64,000 nucleotides of DNA from assembly GCA_964488555.1 (NCBI GenBank), contig CAZAUF010000004.1, positions 1-64,000 on the forward strand. The letters run 5' to 3'. A program made the position numbers and the translations under genes. Below the pieces are notes generated by a model. The model had not been told where the DNA came from and searched no databases. It was given only the letters and a program-made list of their open reading frames with translations. The DNA comes from UBA2112 sp964488555. Its GTDB lineage: Bacteria > Patescibacteriota > Saccharimonadia > Saccharimonadales > Saccharimonadaceae. Within the stretch, counting starts at the first letter, position 1. Each line of letters begins with the position of its first letter. Shown here piece after piece: positions 50,290 through 59,239 of the stretch.

Positions 50290-51963
50290 CTATCGGGGAA
50301 GGGTCACCGTAAATGTTGAGCCTTTGCCAGCCCGAGAGGTCACGGTGATATCACCATCATGGAGCTCAACGATATGCCGCACCCAGTAAAGCCCTAGGCC
50401 GCTGCCGATAGTTTCATCCGACAATTCATTGGCTATACGCGTAAACTTATCGAAAATTTTTCTTTGGTCTTCTTTTGCGATACCAACACCCTCGTCGCTA
50501 ATAGACAACTTGATCGATTGTCGTATGGACTGGACGCGAACCGTAATCGTGCCGCCGTCATGACTATATTTGCTGGCGTTTTCGAGCAAGTTCGAAAATA
50601 CCAAGTCCATTTCGATAGGATCGACCGTGGCAACAATCTCCTTATCGAGTCCTTCGGTAACAACGTTTTGTTTGCGTTGATCAAAAATCGGCTCCAGTGC
50701 CGCCACTGTGTTGCGAAGGAGTGATATGACATCGTGCGGACTTCGGCTCAACTCATACGTATCCGAATCGATTTGTGCTGTCTTCAGCAAATCATTAATC
50801 AACTTCAATTGACGTTCATTACTAGCATAGGCAGTTTCGAGGAACCGGCGTTGATCACTGCCAAGCGGACCGCCGATACCGTTTAGCAGCAAACCAATGT
50901 ATTGCTTGACCGCAGTGGCCGGTGTGCGCAATTGGTGCGACGCAATGCCGATAAACTCGTCCTTGGCTTTGCCTATTTTTATCAGTTCATCGCGCTCTAA
51001 TGACACTTGATTTAGAATAATCTGGTTTTCTTCGGCGGTTTTTTGTCGCGTGATGTCTTTGACGAAAGCCGACAAGCCGCTTTCGGTTGGATATGCACGA
51101 ACTTCTATCCAGCGTTTACGGGCTGCATAGTAGTCGACGAATTGTGCCGGCTGTCGCGTCTTCATCACCTGCATAAGCGTCTTGTAGTAAAGTGTATTGT
51201 GTCGATTGGTATCAGGAAACGTCATGCTGATATTTCGTCCCACGATTTGTTCGCGTGACAGATTAGTCATCTCGACAAACCGTTCATTTACCATCTCCAC
51301 GTTCCAGTGCTCATCCACCTGGAAAAACGCTTCATCGATGGACTCAAGTGTACTGATGACCTTTTCCATCGCTCGAACACGATCCTCTTCCATGCGTCGC
51401 TTTTCCGTCACGTCAGTAAATAGAGCAGCGACAATACGACTACCCGGTCCGCCAATCCGCGTAGCGGAGATATCGTACCAGCACTCTCGAGACTTTGAGT
51501 ATTGTGTGGAGCGATGCGGCTTGCCTGTCTCTGCCACACGTGCGTATGTGGCCGTCCATTCTGGCGAGATGTTTGGCTCTATTTCACGAAGCGTCTTGCC
51601 CACCGGATTTTTCATACGAGTAATGTTTTCGTAGACACTGTTTACTTCGATAAAGCGGTGGTCGTACGCATGCCCCTGTTCGTCATACAGGATCTCTATA
51701 ATACAAAAACCCTCTTCGAGGGAGTCAAACAGTGTACGATAACGTTCTTCTCGTTCACGCAGGGCCGCTATGTCGTTGTCGGGCTTAACCACGTGATTCA
51801 GCTGCTCATGGGTGAACCGCCAATCACCTCGCGAACCAACTTTCTTTCCCTTGAGTTTACCTTTTTGGGCCCACCGACGAACCGTCTTTAGGCTGACACC
51901 CAAATACTGTGCTGCCTGCTGACAGTTTAGAAGTGCTTGGTTGTTTGCTGGTACGCTGTTCAC
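50290..51963 (-). CDS. Histidine kinase with N-terminal excisionase/MerR-type DNA-binding domain and two PAS domains
   Basis: 557 residues, no TM. Residues about 10-58 form a MerR/excisionase helix-turn-helix (CQQAAQYLGVSLKTVRRWAQ, then GSRGDWRFTHEQL). PAS1 (about 70-190) and PAS2 (about 200-315) follow, then HisKA with H-box FIGIASHQLRTPATAVKQYI and HATPase with LLENASKY, SDEGVGI and GSGLGLYWVRH. A soluble kinase that itself carries a DNA-binding module is unusual; no receiver gene is adjacent. The kinase core is like that of the CHASE kinase at 45614. Confidence 0.92.
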   Translation of the reverse strand: MNSVPANNQALLNCQQAAQYLGVSLKTVRRWAQKGKLKGKKVGSRGDWRFTHEQLNHVVKPDNDIAALREREERYRTLFDSLEEGFCIIEILYDEQGHAYDHRFIEVNSVYENITRMKNPVGKTLREIEPNISPEWTATYARVAETGKPHRSTQYSKSRECWYDISATRIGGPGSRIVAALFTDVTEKRRMEEDRVRAMEKVISTLESIDEAFFQVDEHWNVEMVNERFVEMTNLSREQIVGRNISMTFPDTNRHNTLYYKTLMQVMKTRQPAQFVDYYAARKRWIEVRAYPTESGLSAFVKDITRQKTAEENQIILNQVSLERDELIKIGKAKDEFIGIASHQLRTPATAVKQYIGLLLNGIGGPLGSDQRRFLETAYASNERQLKLINDLLKTAQIDSDTYELSRSPHDVISLLRNTVAALEPIFDQRKQNVVTEGLDKEIVATVDPIEMDLVFSNLLENASKYSHDGGTITVRVQSIRQSIKLSISDEGVGIAKEDQRKIFDKFTRIANELSDETIGSGLGLYWVRHIVELHDGDITVTSRAGKGSTFTVTLPR

Positions 51964-52057
51964 TTGCCCAAACTACCCCAACATTAGCTTATGCCATCTA
52001 GCATACCCTACCTCGCCAACAGATACAAACATAAGCTTCTTGGGCTATTCAGGGGTA

Positions 52058-52972
52058 CTACTTCTTGCGCAAGAAATAGACAGATAGTGCGGCCGATACC
52101 ATCAAGCTAATTGTGACGATGACCCAAAATACATATGGAGAGTGTTCTCCTGGTAAATCAACATTCATGCCGTAAATACCCGCCACCATAGTCGGTACGG
52201 CGAGAGCCAACGTAATAACCGTCAGGAGCCGGATGGTTTCGTTCAGTCGCGTGTCCATAACCGCGCGATACGAGTCTCGAACATTCGTGATAGTTCGCAG
52301 CAAACTCTTACAGCGTGCCATGAGCTGCTCGAACTCAATCGATAAATCTTCGATCAAATCATGATCGTCTTCGTACAGAGGCAGCAAGCGACCGCCGAGA
52401 ATTTTCTCGACAGCCGTGTTCGTGGGCTGGAGCGCGTCCAGATAGTCGTTTAGTTTCCGCTCATATTCAGTCAGTGTCATGATATCCTTGCTGGTCAGCG
52501 AGCGGACGTCGCTCGTCGTCGCACGCATCTGACGGTTGATAGAGGCGACACGCGTATGGTACTGCTTGGTGATCGCTTCGAGCATCAGCATGAACAGCTT
52601 TGTTTTTTGCGTGGTTGGAGCTTGGACGTTATCGATAAACGGCTGCCATAATCGTCCCAAACTATCACGACTGACCGTCACGATATACTGACTGCCTAGC
52701 GCAAACAAAATCGGCGTCGTGTAATCATTGAAATCATCATCCGTATCAGGAAGACGGGTGATAAAATACGTCCAACCATCGTCATGTTCCACGCGCGGTA
52801 CCTCGTGAGGGTCGAGTGCGTCGACGAGTAAATCAGCGTCAATCCCAAGAGCGATGAGCTGTTGCTGCTCGTCTTCATTGGGACGCTCCGAACGGATCCA
52901 GCTGCCTGGCTGCAATGCATCACGCGGTTTAATAGCTGGTCGGTAGTGCGTCGAGCGCAAATAGGCAAGCAT
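52058..52972 (-). CDS. corA: CorA-family magnesium transporter
   Basis: 304 residues: large cytoplasmic N-terminal domain, long helices (RLLPLYEDDHDLIEDLSIEF) and two C-terminal TM helices with the selectivity motif YGMNVDLPGEHSPY, followed by a basic end FLRKK. ATG 52972 is chosen for the AAAGGAG site 7 nt upstream. Stand-alone; magnesium or another divalent cation is the likely cargo. Confidence 0.94.
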   Translation of the reverse strand: MLAYLRSTHYRPAIKPRDALQPGSWIRSERPNEDEQQQLIALGIDADLLVDALDPHEVPRVEHDDGWTYFITRLPDTDDDFNDYTTPILFALGSQYIVTVSRDSLGRLWQPFIDNVQAPTTQKTKLFMLMLEAITKQYHTRVASINRQMRATTSDVRSLTSKDIMTLTEYERKLNDYLDALQPTNTAVEKILGGRLLPLYEDDHDLIEDLSIEFEQLMARCKSLLRTITNVRDSYRAVMDTRLNETIRLLTVITLALAVPTMVAGIYGMNVDLPGEHSPYVFWVIVTISLMVSAALSVYFLRKK

Positions 52973-53121
52973 GTCGCTCCTTTCGTAGAGAGTTTTCCTC
53001 ATTGTATCAGATGACGAGCACCGATGCAGGGGATGAGTGAAATTAATTACAGTTCGTTCGCGACAAATCGCCTACTATAAAAAGGTCGATCGTAGCTTTA
53101 CAATCGTTCTCGCTCAAAAAT

Positions 53122-53149
53122 AGAGGCCGACTGTCACGGCCTCTGTTTT
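53122..53149 (-). terminator. Terminator of the deaminase gene
   Basis: AGAGGCCG/CGGCCTCT stem next to T-runs, directly after the stop codon at 53149. Confidence 0.9.
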
Positions 53150-53682
53150 TATGTTTCGTCGTCAAATTGTCGACCTATGATATTTCCAGGATCCTCTCGA
53201 TTGAACAGCACTTCACTATCGTCGAGCAGGTACACCGTATCGATACCGCTTGCAAGCATAGCGTCCCAACAAGGCTTGCAGCACCACCAGTGACCCCATA
53301 GATAAATTTTTGCGCCATCAAACCGGTTTTCGCCGGTCAATGCTCGAGCGTCGGCAAGTGCTTTTTGCTCGCCATGATTCTTGGGGTGACAACCTTCGCA
53401 CAAATCATATCCTTGGCCAGTCGGAATACCTCGCTGAACACGAACACAACCGTTCAATTCATGATAATTACTGCCGTTGGCACCGATGCCGATGACTTCA
53501 TCGTCTTTTACGATGACACTGGTATTCGGCATGGTCTTATCGAGCGAATAGCGGCGTGCAAACTCTTTGGCGAGCTGCATATATTTATTGCTTGCGTTGA
53601 CATACAGTATCGTCCCCTCTTCGGGCATGTATGGATATTCAATCCGCGTCCGCGACTGATGTTCGGCAAATTTCTCGTGCAC
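53149..53682 (-). CDS. Deoxycytidylate/cytidine deaminase-like protein
   Basis: 177 residues. Zinc motifs NHGEQKALADA (HxE) and WWCCKPCWDAML (CxxC) place it in the cytidine deaminase superfamily near dCMP deaminases, with extra cysteines (GCVRVQRG, DLCEGCHPK) that may bind a second metal. GTG 53682 follows a GGGGGAG site and is preferred over a longer frame starting in the hairpin region. Possible role in pyrimidine salvage. Confidence 0.82.
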   Translation of the reverse strand: MHEKFAEHQSRTRIEYPYMPEEGTILYVNASNKYMQLAKEFARRYSLDKTMPNTSVIVKDDEVIGIGANGSNYHELNGCVRVQRGIPTGQGYDLCEGCHPKNHGEQKALADARALTGENRFDGAKIYLWGHWWCCKPCWDAMLASGIDTVYLLDDSEVLFNREDPGNIIGRQFDDET

Positions 53683-53734
53683 CTTATCTCCCCCGTAACT
53701 AGTGTGGTTATTGTAGCACGGCAACAGGCACACA

Positions 53735-53783
53735 AAAAAATCGGTCCGACAAACAGACAATACTATCCCTGTTTGCCGGACCG
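53735..53783 (-). terminator. Terminator of the GerMN gene
   Basis: Long imperfect stem with outer CGGTCCG/CGGACCG (53742-53748/53777-53783) and inner CAAACAG/CTGTTTG, followed on the minus strand by seven T. Confidence 0.9.
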
Positions 53784-53796
53784 AGGCGCAGCTACA

Positions 53797-54366
53797 TCAA
53801 CGTGCTGACAAGCGTTCCTCTACCGGCACGCCATCGATGTTCACGACAGCTTCGTCGACATCGGCAGCGACCATGGCAGTTTGCTCAAGCTGATTGATAA
53901 TCCGCGGATCGTCGCAAGCACCACCGGATGTCAACGTACCCGTCAGGTTCACGGTAACCGTGTCGCCCTCCACCGTGGAGTCGACATACGACAACCGCGA
54001 CTGGTAGAGCGCGTTGTACAGTCCGGATTCACCCAAATACTGCTTGTGGTTCGACAGCAACCTCTTGAACGACGCCTCCACCTCGTCGGTAAAGCTGACA
54101 CTCTCGGTAGTCGTCTTGACCAAGCTATCGCCACAGCCGATCTCGGTGCCAGACACGCCCTTGTCTTCGAGTGCGATATAGAAAAGTGACAATGGCGCGT
54201 CTTCTGCCGTGACAGGTGACGAGCTAGGTTCAGTCGTCTGCGTGACGGGTGGATTAGGATCCTGCTCTACCATACCGTCGACTGCCGTCTTGACAACCCA
54301 GACACATGCCCAAATAACCGCGAGGGTCGCGACGATTACCAATGGTACTGTTAATTTCCTCCGCAT
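53797..54366 (-). CDS. GerMN-domain protein with N-terminal membrane anchor
   Basis: 189 residues: TM/signal anchor (about 7-27), Pro/Thr/Ser-rich linker (38-55), then a GerMN-like domain (LSLFYIALEDKGVSGTEIGC, FKRLLSNHKQYLGESGL, VNLTGTLTSGGACDDPRI, EAVVNIDGVPVEERL). GerMN domains occur in exported wall- and spore-associated proteins; here probably a cell-surface protein. Two cysteines in the domain could pair. Confidence 0.82.
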   Translation of the reverse strand: MRRKLTVPLVIVATLAVIWACVWVVKTAVDGMVEQDPNPPVTQTTEPSSSPVTAEDAPLSLFYIALEDKGVSGTEIGCGDSLVKTTTESVSFTDEVEASFKRLLSNHKQYLGESGLYNALYQSRLSYVDSTVEGDTVTVNLTGTLTSGGACDDPRIINQLEQTAMVAADVDEAVVNIDGVPVEERLSAR

Positions 54367-54438
54367 AGTATCTCCTTTGTGTGAGCGCTGCGATGAACGA
54401 GGCTATTTTATCATATATATTCTTTGCGTCCTAAGCTG

Positions 54439-55473
54439 CTACAGTCCAGGAACGGGCGCGGTCACTTCATCATCTTCGGGTTTGAGCGGACGTTTTTTGA
54501 CAATTTCGTAGCGTTGACCAGTGAGCGGCGACTCCATGTAGTCATCGTTGAGCAGATTGACAAACTTGCTCATATCCTTGTCGTCCATGATGATAATTGC
54601 ACCAGCGTCATCTTCCATCAGGTCAATACCTAGCTCTTCAGCATGCTCCATGAGTTGTTCCTGCTTAACGGCGGTCGTGTTGATTTTTTGCAATTTTTTG
54701 ATGGTGCTTCTTTTGCCCTCAATCATGGTTTGCATGCTTTGTCCTTCTGGAAACGACAATTTGAAGTTGGCAGTGATTTCCGCCACCTTTTTCTCGGCGA
54801 TACTCGCCTCTTTGGCATCGTAGTTAAACAGCTGCTTCAAACGTGCCTGACTAAACACATACAGGTCCTGATCGATGATAAGCAGCTGGTTGTCGGGCGG
54901 TATACGTAGGGCGGCGTCCGCGTCAAACGGCACGAATTTGCCCTTACGCACCATCCAGCCTGTGCGACCCTGCATCACATTCGAACGCGGCAACACCTTG
55001 GCTATGTAGACTGATTGCTTCATCTCCGGATGACTGACCCGCGCTAGGATTCCTTTCATGTATTTAAAGTCGTGTTCATCTTCGTTGAACAGCTCGATTT
55101 CGTGCTCTTGGGTCTTGATCCAGTTCAGCGTTTCGCGAGCACGATCAACCTTGAATACCTGCGTGCGCTGCAGCACGCCCGTCTCACTCTCTGCTTCTTC
55201 AAAGCCGCGCACGACCATGCCCGTCTCGGCACCCTCGAATAGATACTCCAGCAACCCGTCGATAAATAGCGGCTCCAGTTGATTGCGCAGTTCGTTTGCC
55301 AGGTTTACTCGGTATAACACATATGTTTTGCTGATGAGAAACAAATCGATTTTCAAATCTTCCTTGTACTGCAGCACGTTGTTCGCCCATGCAAATACAT
55401 CAGTTTCCTTGTAGCCGCCGCTTTCGGTCTGCGGCGTGGAAGATTCAGGTGTCAGTATGTCTTGTTGGTCCAT
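54439..55473 (-). CDS. DUF4868 (KwaB-like) protein
   Basis: 344 residues resembling KwaB, the cytosolic DNA-binding subunit of the Kiwa anti-phage system: central regions KVDRARETLNWIKTQEHEIEL, NNQ-like QLLIIDQDLYVFSQARLKQLF and the C-terminal LLNDDYMESPLTGQRYEIVKKR pattern. The membrane partner KwaA (a small four-TM protein) is not next to it. ATG 55473 is set by GAGAGG 8 nt upstream. It could be an orphan defence gene or a lineage-specific relative with another role. Confidence 0.78.
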   Translation of the reverse strand: MDQQDILTPESSTPQTESGGYKETDVFAWANNVLQYKEDLKIDLFLISKTYVLYRVNLANELRNQLEPLFIDGLLEYLFEGAETGMVVRGFEEAESETGVLQRTQVFKVDRARETLNWIKTQEHEIELFNEDEHDFKYMKGILARVSHPEMKQSVYIAKVLPRSNVMQGRTGWMVRKGKFVPFDADAALRIPPDNQLLIIDQDLYVFSQARLKQLFNYDAKEASIAEKKVAEITANFKLSFPEGQSMQTMIEGKRSTIKKLQKINTTAVKQEQLMEHAEELGIDLMEDDAGAIIIMDDKDMSKFVNLLNDDYMESPLTGQRYEIVKKRPLKPEDDEVTAPVPGL

Positions 55474-55590
55474 ATAAAAGCCTCTCGTTTGGTAAATAAC
55501 TCGCATGAGTGTATTTATGTTTCGGTATTGCTACGACCAGTTTACCGGAAAACCGCGTCTTAGAGTGCTGTAAAAAAGGCGACCCTCGGT

Positions 55591-56490
55591 CTACACGTGC
55601 TGATCAAAAAGCGGTAGGATTACCCTACCCACTGCCCGTGTCCACTCGATAGCTGCTGGCATCTTGTCATGCAGACCGACAAGCACGTCATCGTAGGTCT
55701 GTTTGTCGACCTGTCCGTCAATCGCCTCGCGTAGCAGTTCCGTATACATGTCGTTGGCATTAGCCAGATCACGGAATCCTTCATGTAAATCATACCTGCG
55801 AAACAGCTCGTCAGACTGCTGAAAGATAGCAGTTTTTTCACTCGCTTCGGCAGCTTCTTCCAGATGTCCCGCGATACTAAGTGCCTGGAGTGTCTTGCGT
55901 CCGAGCGAATTAGGCAGCTCAAGCATGCGCTGCAAACCATTGTCGGCGACTTCACGTGGATCTGACGTAATATATTTGTTCGATAACTTCCGAGCTTTTT
56001 GGTAAATATAGTCGGCCAATACGTCTCGCACCTGCATGTCAGGAAACGTTATATATGTCGCGGGGTCATTGCCCTCGACCAATCGAAAGCCGCTCAGCAA
56101 ATGTTGACCGAACAGCTGATTCAGCTCGTGCTGACCGGTTGCCAGCGTTGATTTCGAATACACTATTGGTTCTATGAGAATTTTTCCACCGCTGTCATCG
56201 GCGATGTACTGAGTAATGTCGCGAGCCGTTTTGTATGAGTGAGGACTGCCATCGCGTAGTGCTATGAGCGCGTCAAAGTCGCTGCGCAAATCTGCGGTGC
56301 CTCGGCACACGGAGCCAAATATAAATCCTCCGTCAATCGCTCCACCGGTAGACTCTTCGCCGACGCGCTCTAGAAACAATTTTCTTGCTCTATCAAAGTC
56401 ATCAGGCCGCGGAACCTTCCCGGCCGCTACTGCTTCGTATGAAAAAACTCTCCCCATTGCCGCCCCACTATGAAGGAGGTATATCCGCAT
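55591..56490 (-). CDS. Nucleotidyltransferase-fold protein
   Basis: About 299 residues. The NTase motif GFIFGSVCRGTADLRSDFDAL (GSxxxG ... SDxD) supplies two metal-binding aspartates; a helical C-terminal domain follows. The family transfers nucleotides to tRNA, proteins or small molecules; the target here is unknown. ATG 56457 (MGRVFSYEAV) is an alternative start. It lies 37 nt downstream of the patatin gene in the same direction. Confidence 0.8.
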   Translation of the reverse strand: MRIYLLHSGAAMGRVFSYEAVAAGKVPRPDDFDRARKLFLERVGEESTGGAIDGGFIFGSVCRGTADLRSDFDALIALRDGSPHSYKTARDITQYIADDSGGKILIEPIVYSKSTLATGQHELNQLFGQHLLSGFRLVEGNDPATYITFPDMQVRDVLADYIYQKARKLSNKYITSDPREVADNGLQRMLELPNSLGRKTLQALSIAGHLEEAAEASEKTAIFQQSDELFRRYDLHEGFRDLANANDMYTELLREAIDGQVDKQTYDDVLVGLHDKMPAAIEWTRAVGRVILPLFDQHV

Positions 56491-56527
56491 GGCAAGCGTA
56501 GGCGCTTATACCAGTAGCGACGCGGTT

Positions 56528-57367
56528 TTACGCCGGTTTTTTCACGCACAAGCGCGCGGCCAATTGAGCGATGCTTTCGCGCTTATTCGGGCCGTCTATC
56601 ATATCAGCAGCCTGCTCACGCGCCATCCAGTAGACGTCTTTGGCAATTTCGAAATCAAATATGTCTGTCACTGACGCGACAAGTTCATTGATCGCCCGGT
56701 TCGGACGTATATAGATAACTTTGCTGTCCGGATTCCGTTTCTGCCAACGTCCCAGTTCATGGCGCGACTTTCGCTCCAGCGCCGGTCCTGCCAGGTATTT
56801 GAACGGGCCAGGTGCTTTGAGATGCGTCGCCAGCGCGGTGATACATATCAACGTGTCAGCTTTTGGTGCCAGATGTGCGTAGCCCGCTGACGCGCCGGCG
56901 ACGGCTCCATCCCAATATCGTTCGCCTTGGTAGCGAGCGGGGGCAAACAGAAACGGCACCGACGACGACATAGTCACCATATGTGCCAAGTCATGTTCGG
57001 CACCGTTAAAAATTTCAAGTTTGGGTTTTGGAAACGCCAATTGGCTTGCCGTAGCGTTGACATATCCCGATCGTTCCTCACCAAAAATCTCACGCGCGTA
57101 ACCAAGCATGTAGTCGGGTGTCTGATCAAACAGACGTATTTGCTTCTGATTCGCCACGTCATCGAACGTCTTGCCGGTCGCCATCATGCTGGCTACCCAC
57201 GAGCCGGCCGACGTACCAAGCGCATGCATCGCATAACCATCCGCTCCTCGATCGCGAAACTCATCCAATATACCAGCCTCATAGCCGATACCGTACGGTC
57301 CGCCACCTTCCAGCACCATGAAGTGCTCAAGTTTTTGATCGTTCAGGCGGTTATGTAGTTGTTCCAT
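56528..57367 (-). CDS. Patatin-like phospholipase
   Basis: 279 residues with the patatin elements: oxyanion loop EGGGPYGIGYEAGIL, nucleophile elbow GTSAGSWVASM (GxSxG) and catalytic DGA in YWDGAVAGA. Predicted to hydrolyse acyl esters of lipids in the cytoplasm or at the membrane. No signal peptide. Followed closely by a nucleotidyltransferase gene. Confidence 0.92.
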   Translation of the reverse strand: MEQLHNRLNDQKLEHFMVLEGGGPYGIGYEAGILDEFRDRGADGYAMHALGTSAGSWVASMMATGKTFDDVANQKQIRLFDQTPDYMLGYAREIFGEERSGYVNATASQLAFPKPKLEIFNGAEHDLAHMVTMSSSVPFLFAPARYQGERYWDGAVAGASAGYAHLAPKADTLICITALATHLKAPGPFKYLAGPALERKSRHELGRWQKRNPDSKVIYIRPNRAINELVASVTDIFDFEIAKDVYWMAREQAADMIDGPNKRESIAQLAARLCVKKPA

Positions 57368-57454
57368 AGCGTCTCCTGTTACTTGCTAGTCAGCCTACTC
57401 CTATTGCAGCATTTACGCAAGTACCCACCCCTCTCTCTCATTCCCAACCTTAGA

Positions 57455-57491
57455 AATACCTTGCGCAAGGACAGTCCTTGCGCAAGGTATT
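57455..57491. repeat. 18-bp perfect inverted repeat containing the 25-bp palindrome (copy 2)
   Basis: Arm AATACCTTGCGCAAGGAC, one central A, and its exact complement. The central 25 bp (57461-57485) are identical to 12652-12676 inside dinB. Located between the convergent-free ends of the HAD gene (57559) and the patatin start; could form a long hairpin in RNA. Confidence 0.92.
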
Positions 57492-57558
57492 ATGCGTAAG
57501 CCATCCATCGGCTGGTAGTCGGCTTCTTTTTGTAATTAACAAATCACTATTTCATCTA

Positions 57559-58269
57559 TTAATCGAGTGTGTAATGCCCATCTTGGCTATTGAGCGTATA
57601 GATAACACTTTTGCGTTCGATGACGATCGGCCACCTTTGCTGTCGTGCGTAGGCGTAGAGCTTTCTATCAGGGTTAAAGGCGATGGGGTTTTCGACGGCA
57701 TGAAGTAGCGGTGCATCGCTCTTGGTGTCGCCTACGGCAATGCTATCTACGGTGCTGAGGTTATATTTCGCAATGAGCTCGTTGAGTACGGAGAGTTTGT
57801 CATGACTGGCGATGAAGCTTTCGCCGCTGAATTTTTGCCCCTTCCTCTCGTAGCGCGTTCCAACGACATCATCAAAGCCATAGTGCTCGGCAAGCTTCTC
57901 TACCAGTTCTTGATGTGAGCCAGAAATAGCCAAGAGGAAATATCCTTTTTGCTTAAGATCAACTATCAGGTCGCGCGTGTAGGTGTAAACTTGGTTTTTG
58001 TATTCATCGATCACCTGCTCGACGACGAAATCGAAGTCAGCGGACTTTATGCGTGGCAGTGCCAATTCGAACGTATCCACTAGCAATCGTTCGTAGTGTG
58101 AAAAGGCGTTTTCGTTTCTTCGCTCTTTCCATACCATACGAGCATCGCGCAGTCTGTCGTAAGCATCCTCACCTAGATGGCCCTGCCTAGCGAGGCTGTT
58201 TGCTACCGCGTGATACAACTGCCAGCGTATTAGCGTGCCATCGATATCGAATACGGCAAATCGCTTCAT
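57559..58269 (-). CDS. HAD superfamily hydrolase (SerB-like subclass IB)
   Basis: 236 residues: motif I FDIDGTLIRW at the N-terminus, cap helices, motif II LLAISGSHQEL and motif IV AVGDTKSDAPLLHAV. Class IB resemblance suggests a small phosphomonoester substrate. ATG 58269 (MKRFAVFDIDG) is preferred: TATAGT ends 6 nt upstream, the leaderless spacing; an ATG two codons earlier lies within that interval. Confidence 0.9.
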   Translation of the reverse strand: MKRFAVFDIDGTLIRWQLYHAVANSLARQGHLGEDAYDRLRDARMVWKERRNENAFSHYERLLVDTFELALPRIKSADFDFVVEQVIDEYKNQVYTYTRDLIVDLKQKGYFLLAISGSHQELVEKLAEHYGFDDVVGTRYERKGQKFSGESFIASHDKLSVLNELIAKYNLSTVDSIAVGDTKSDAPLLHAVENPIAFNPDRKLYAYARQQRWPIVIERKSVIYTLNSQDGHYTLD

Positions 58270-58383
58270 ATTCATACTATACCTTAGTCGTTAGGATTTA
58301 ACGAGGTTATACATGTGAGGGGCCGTCGAAGTCGAATTATGACGAATTGCGTGGTGGACTGATGATAGTGATATCATAGCGAC

Positions 58384-59061
58384 ATGGAAGACGGCCAGTT
58401 GATTATCCCGACATTTGTCATGGTCTTGCACCTGGTAAACTTGTTTTGTCTTATCATTCTCATCCGCAGCGGCATACAAATACTCTACGACCACCCTAAA
58501 TTGTACTGGACAGATCACACTCGAGATGACAACTGGTGGATTCGTTTCGGCAAAAAAATCCAACCCAAAAACAAACTGTGGACAGCGCGCGATGAGGCCG
58601 AGATTCCACCCAAGAAGCTTCTACCCCTACCGGGTGGATTTCACAATCTTGGTGCGGGGCGGCACTGGCATTTCGTGGCGGCCATAGTCTGGGTGCTCAC
58701 TGGTCTGCTATATGTGGGCTACTTGGTGGTGAGTGGCGAATGGTCGCGCATACTGCCGACCAGCTGGGACGTGATACCGCAAGCAATTACCGTGATGGGC
58801 AACTATCTGACGCTTAATATCATGGCTGAAGGTGCTGAGTATAACGCATTACAACAGATTAGCTACGCCATCATCGTGTTTGTGCTTGCGCCGTTGCAGA
58901 TCGTTACTGGACTGGCTATGTCGCCTGCTTTAACAGGCCGCTTCCCATGGCTGCTCCTATACCCACGCCTGCTGCCACTGAATCACCCATGGCAACATAG
59001 CGATTATTATGCGGCGACTCGTTTTGAAATAACACGAGACCTGTTGCCACTACAGCGATAG
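58384..59061 (+). pseudogene. Truncated cytochrome b561-type membrane protein
   Basis: The first about 190 residues match b-type cytochromes of the thiosulfate-reductase/hydrogenase cytochrome family: TM1 with MVLHLVNLF, the long loop with WTARDEAEIPPKKLLPLPGG, a second TM with HWHFVAAIVWVL, a third TM, ending TGLAMSPALTGRFPW. Normally RFPW is followed by another TM carrying heme ligands; here the frame passes into antisense of an SGNH gene and stops. Junction near 58950. Loss of the last helix should prevent heme binding. Confidence 0.75.
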
Positions 59062-59101
59062 CAGTGATGATAACTACGGTAATAATTTGCCACTGCCTCA
59101 T
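58916..59101 (-). pseudogene. Truncated SGNH/GDSL hydrolase (N-terminus only)
   Basis: Starts MRQWQIITVVIITAIAVVA (signal anchor) and continues RYVAMGDSVAAGVGIG, the block I motif of SGNH hydrolases with the nucleophile Ser, then runs into the antisense of the cytochrome fragment and stops. A good AGGAGAT site precedes the ATG. The remaining catalytic blocks are missing, so it is a remnant. Confidence 0.75.
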
Positions 59102-59239
59102 GTCGATCTCCTATTCTCGGTGTTCTAATAGTTATATCGACCCTTTTCTCCATGATAACAAAAATAGCGCAGACACGCTGAGGGGTAGAACTCAACGATG
59201 GAAAGTAAGTTAAATAAAGTTTCCTTCGAAGGAATGTGC

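Noticed and set aside
56489..56674. Plus-strand 61-codon frame with a perfect AAGGAGGT ribosome site
   Set aside because: It lies antisense to the 3' end of the well-supported patatin gene and its translation has no gene-like character; the ribosome-site match overlaps the N-terminal codons of the nucleotidyltransferase gene.
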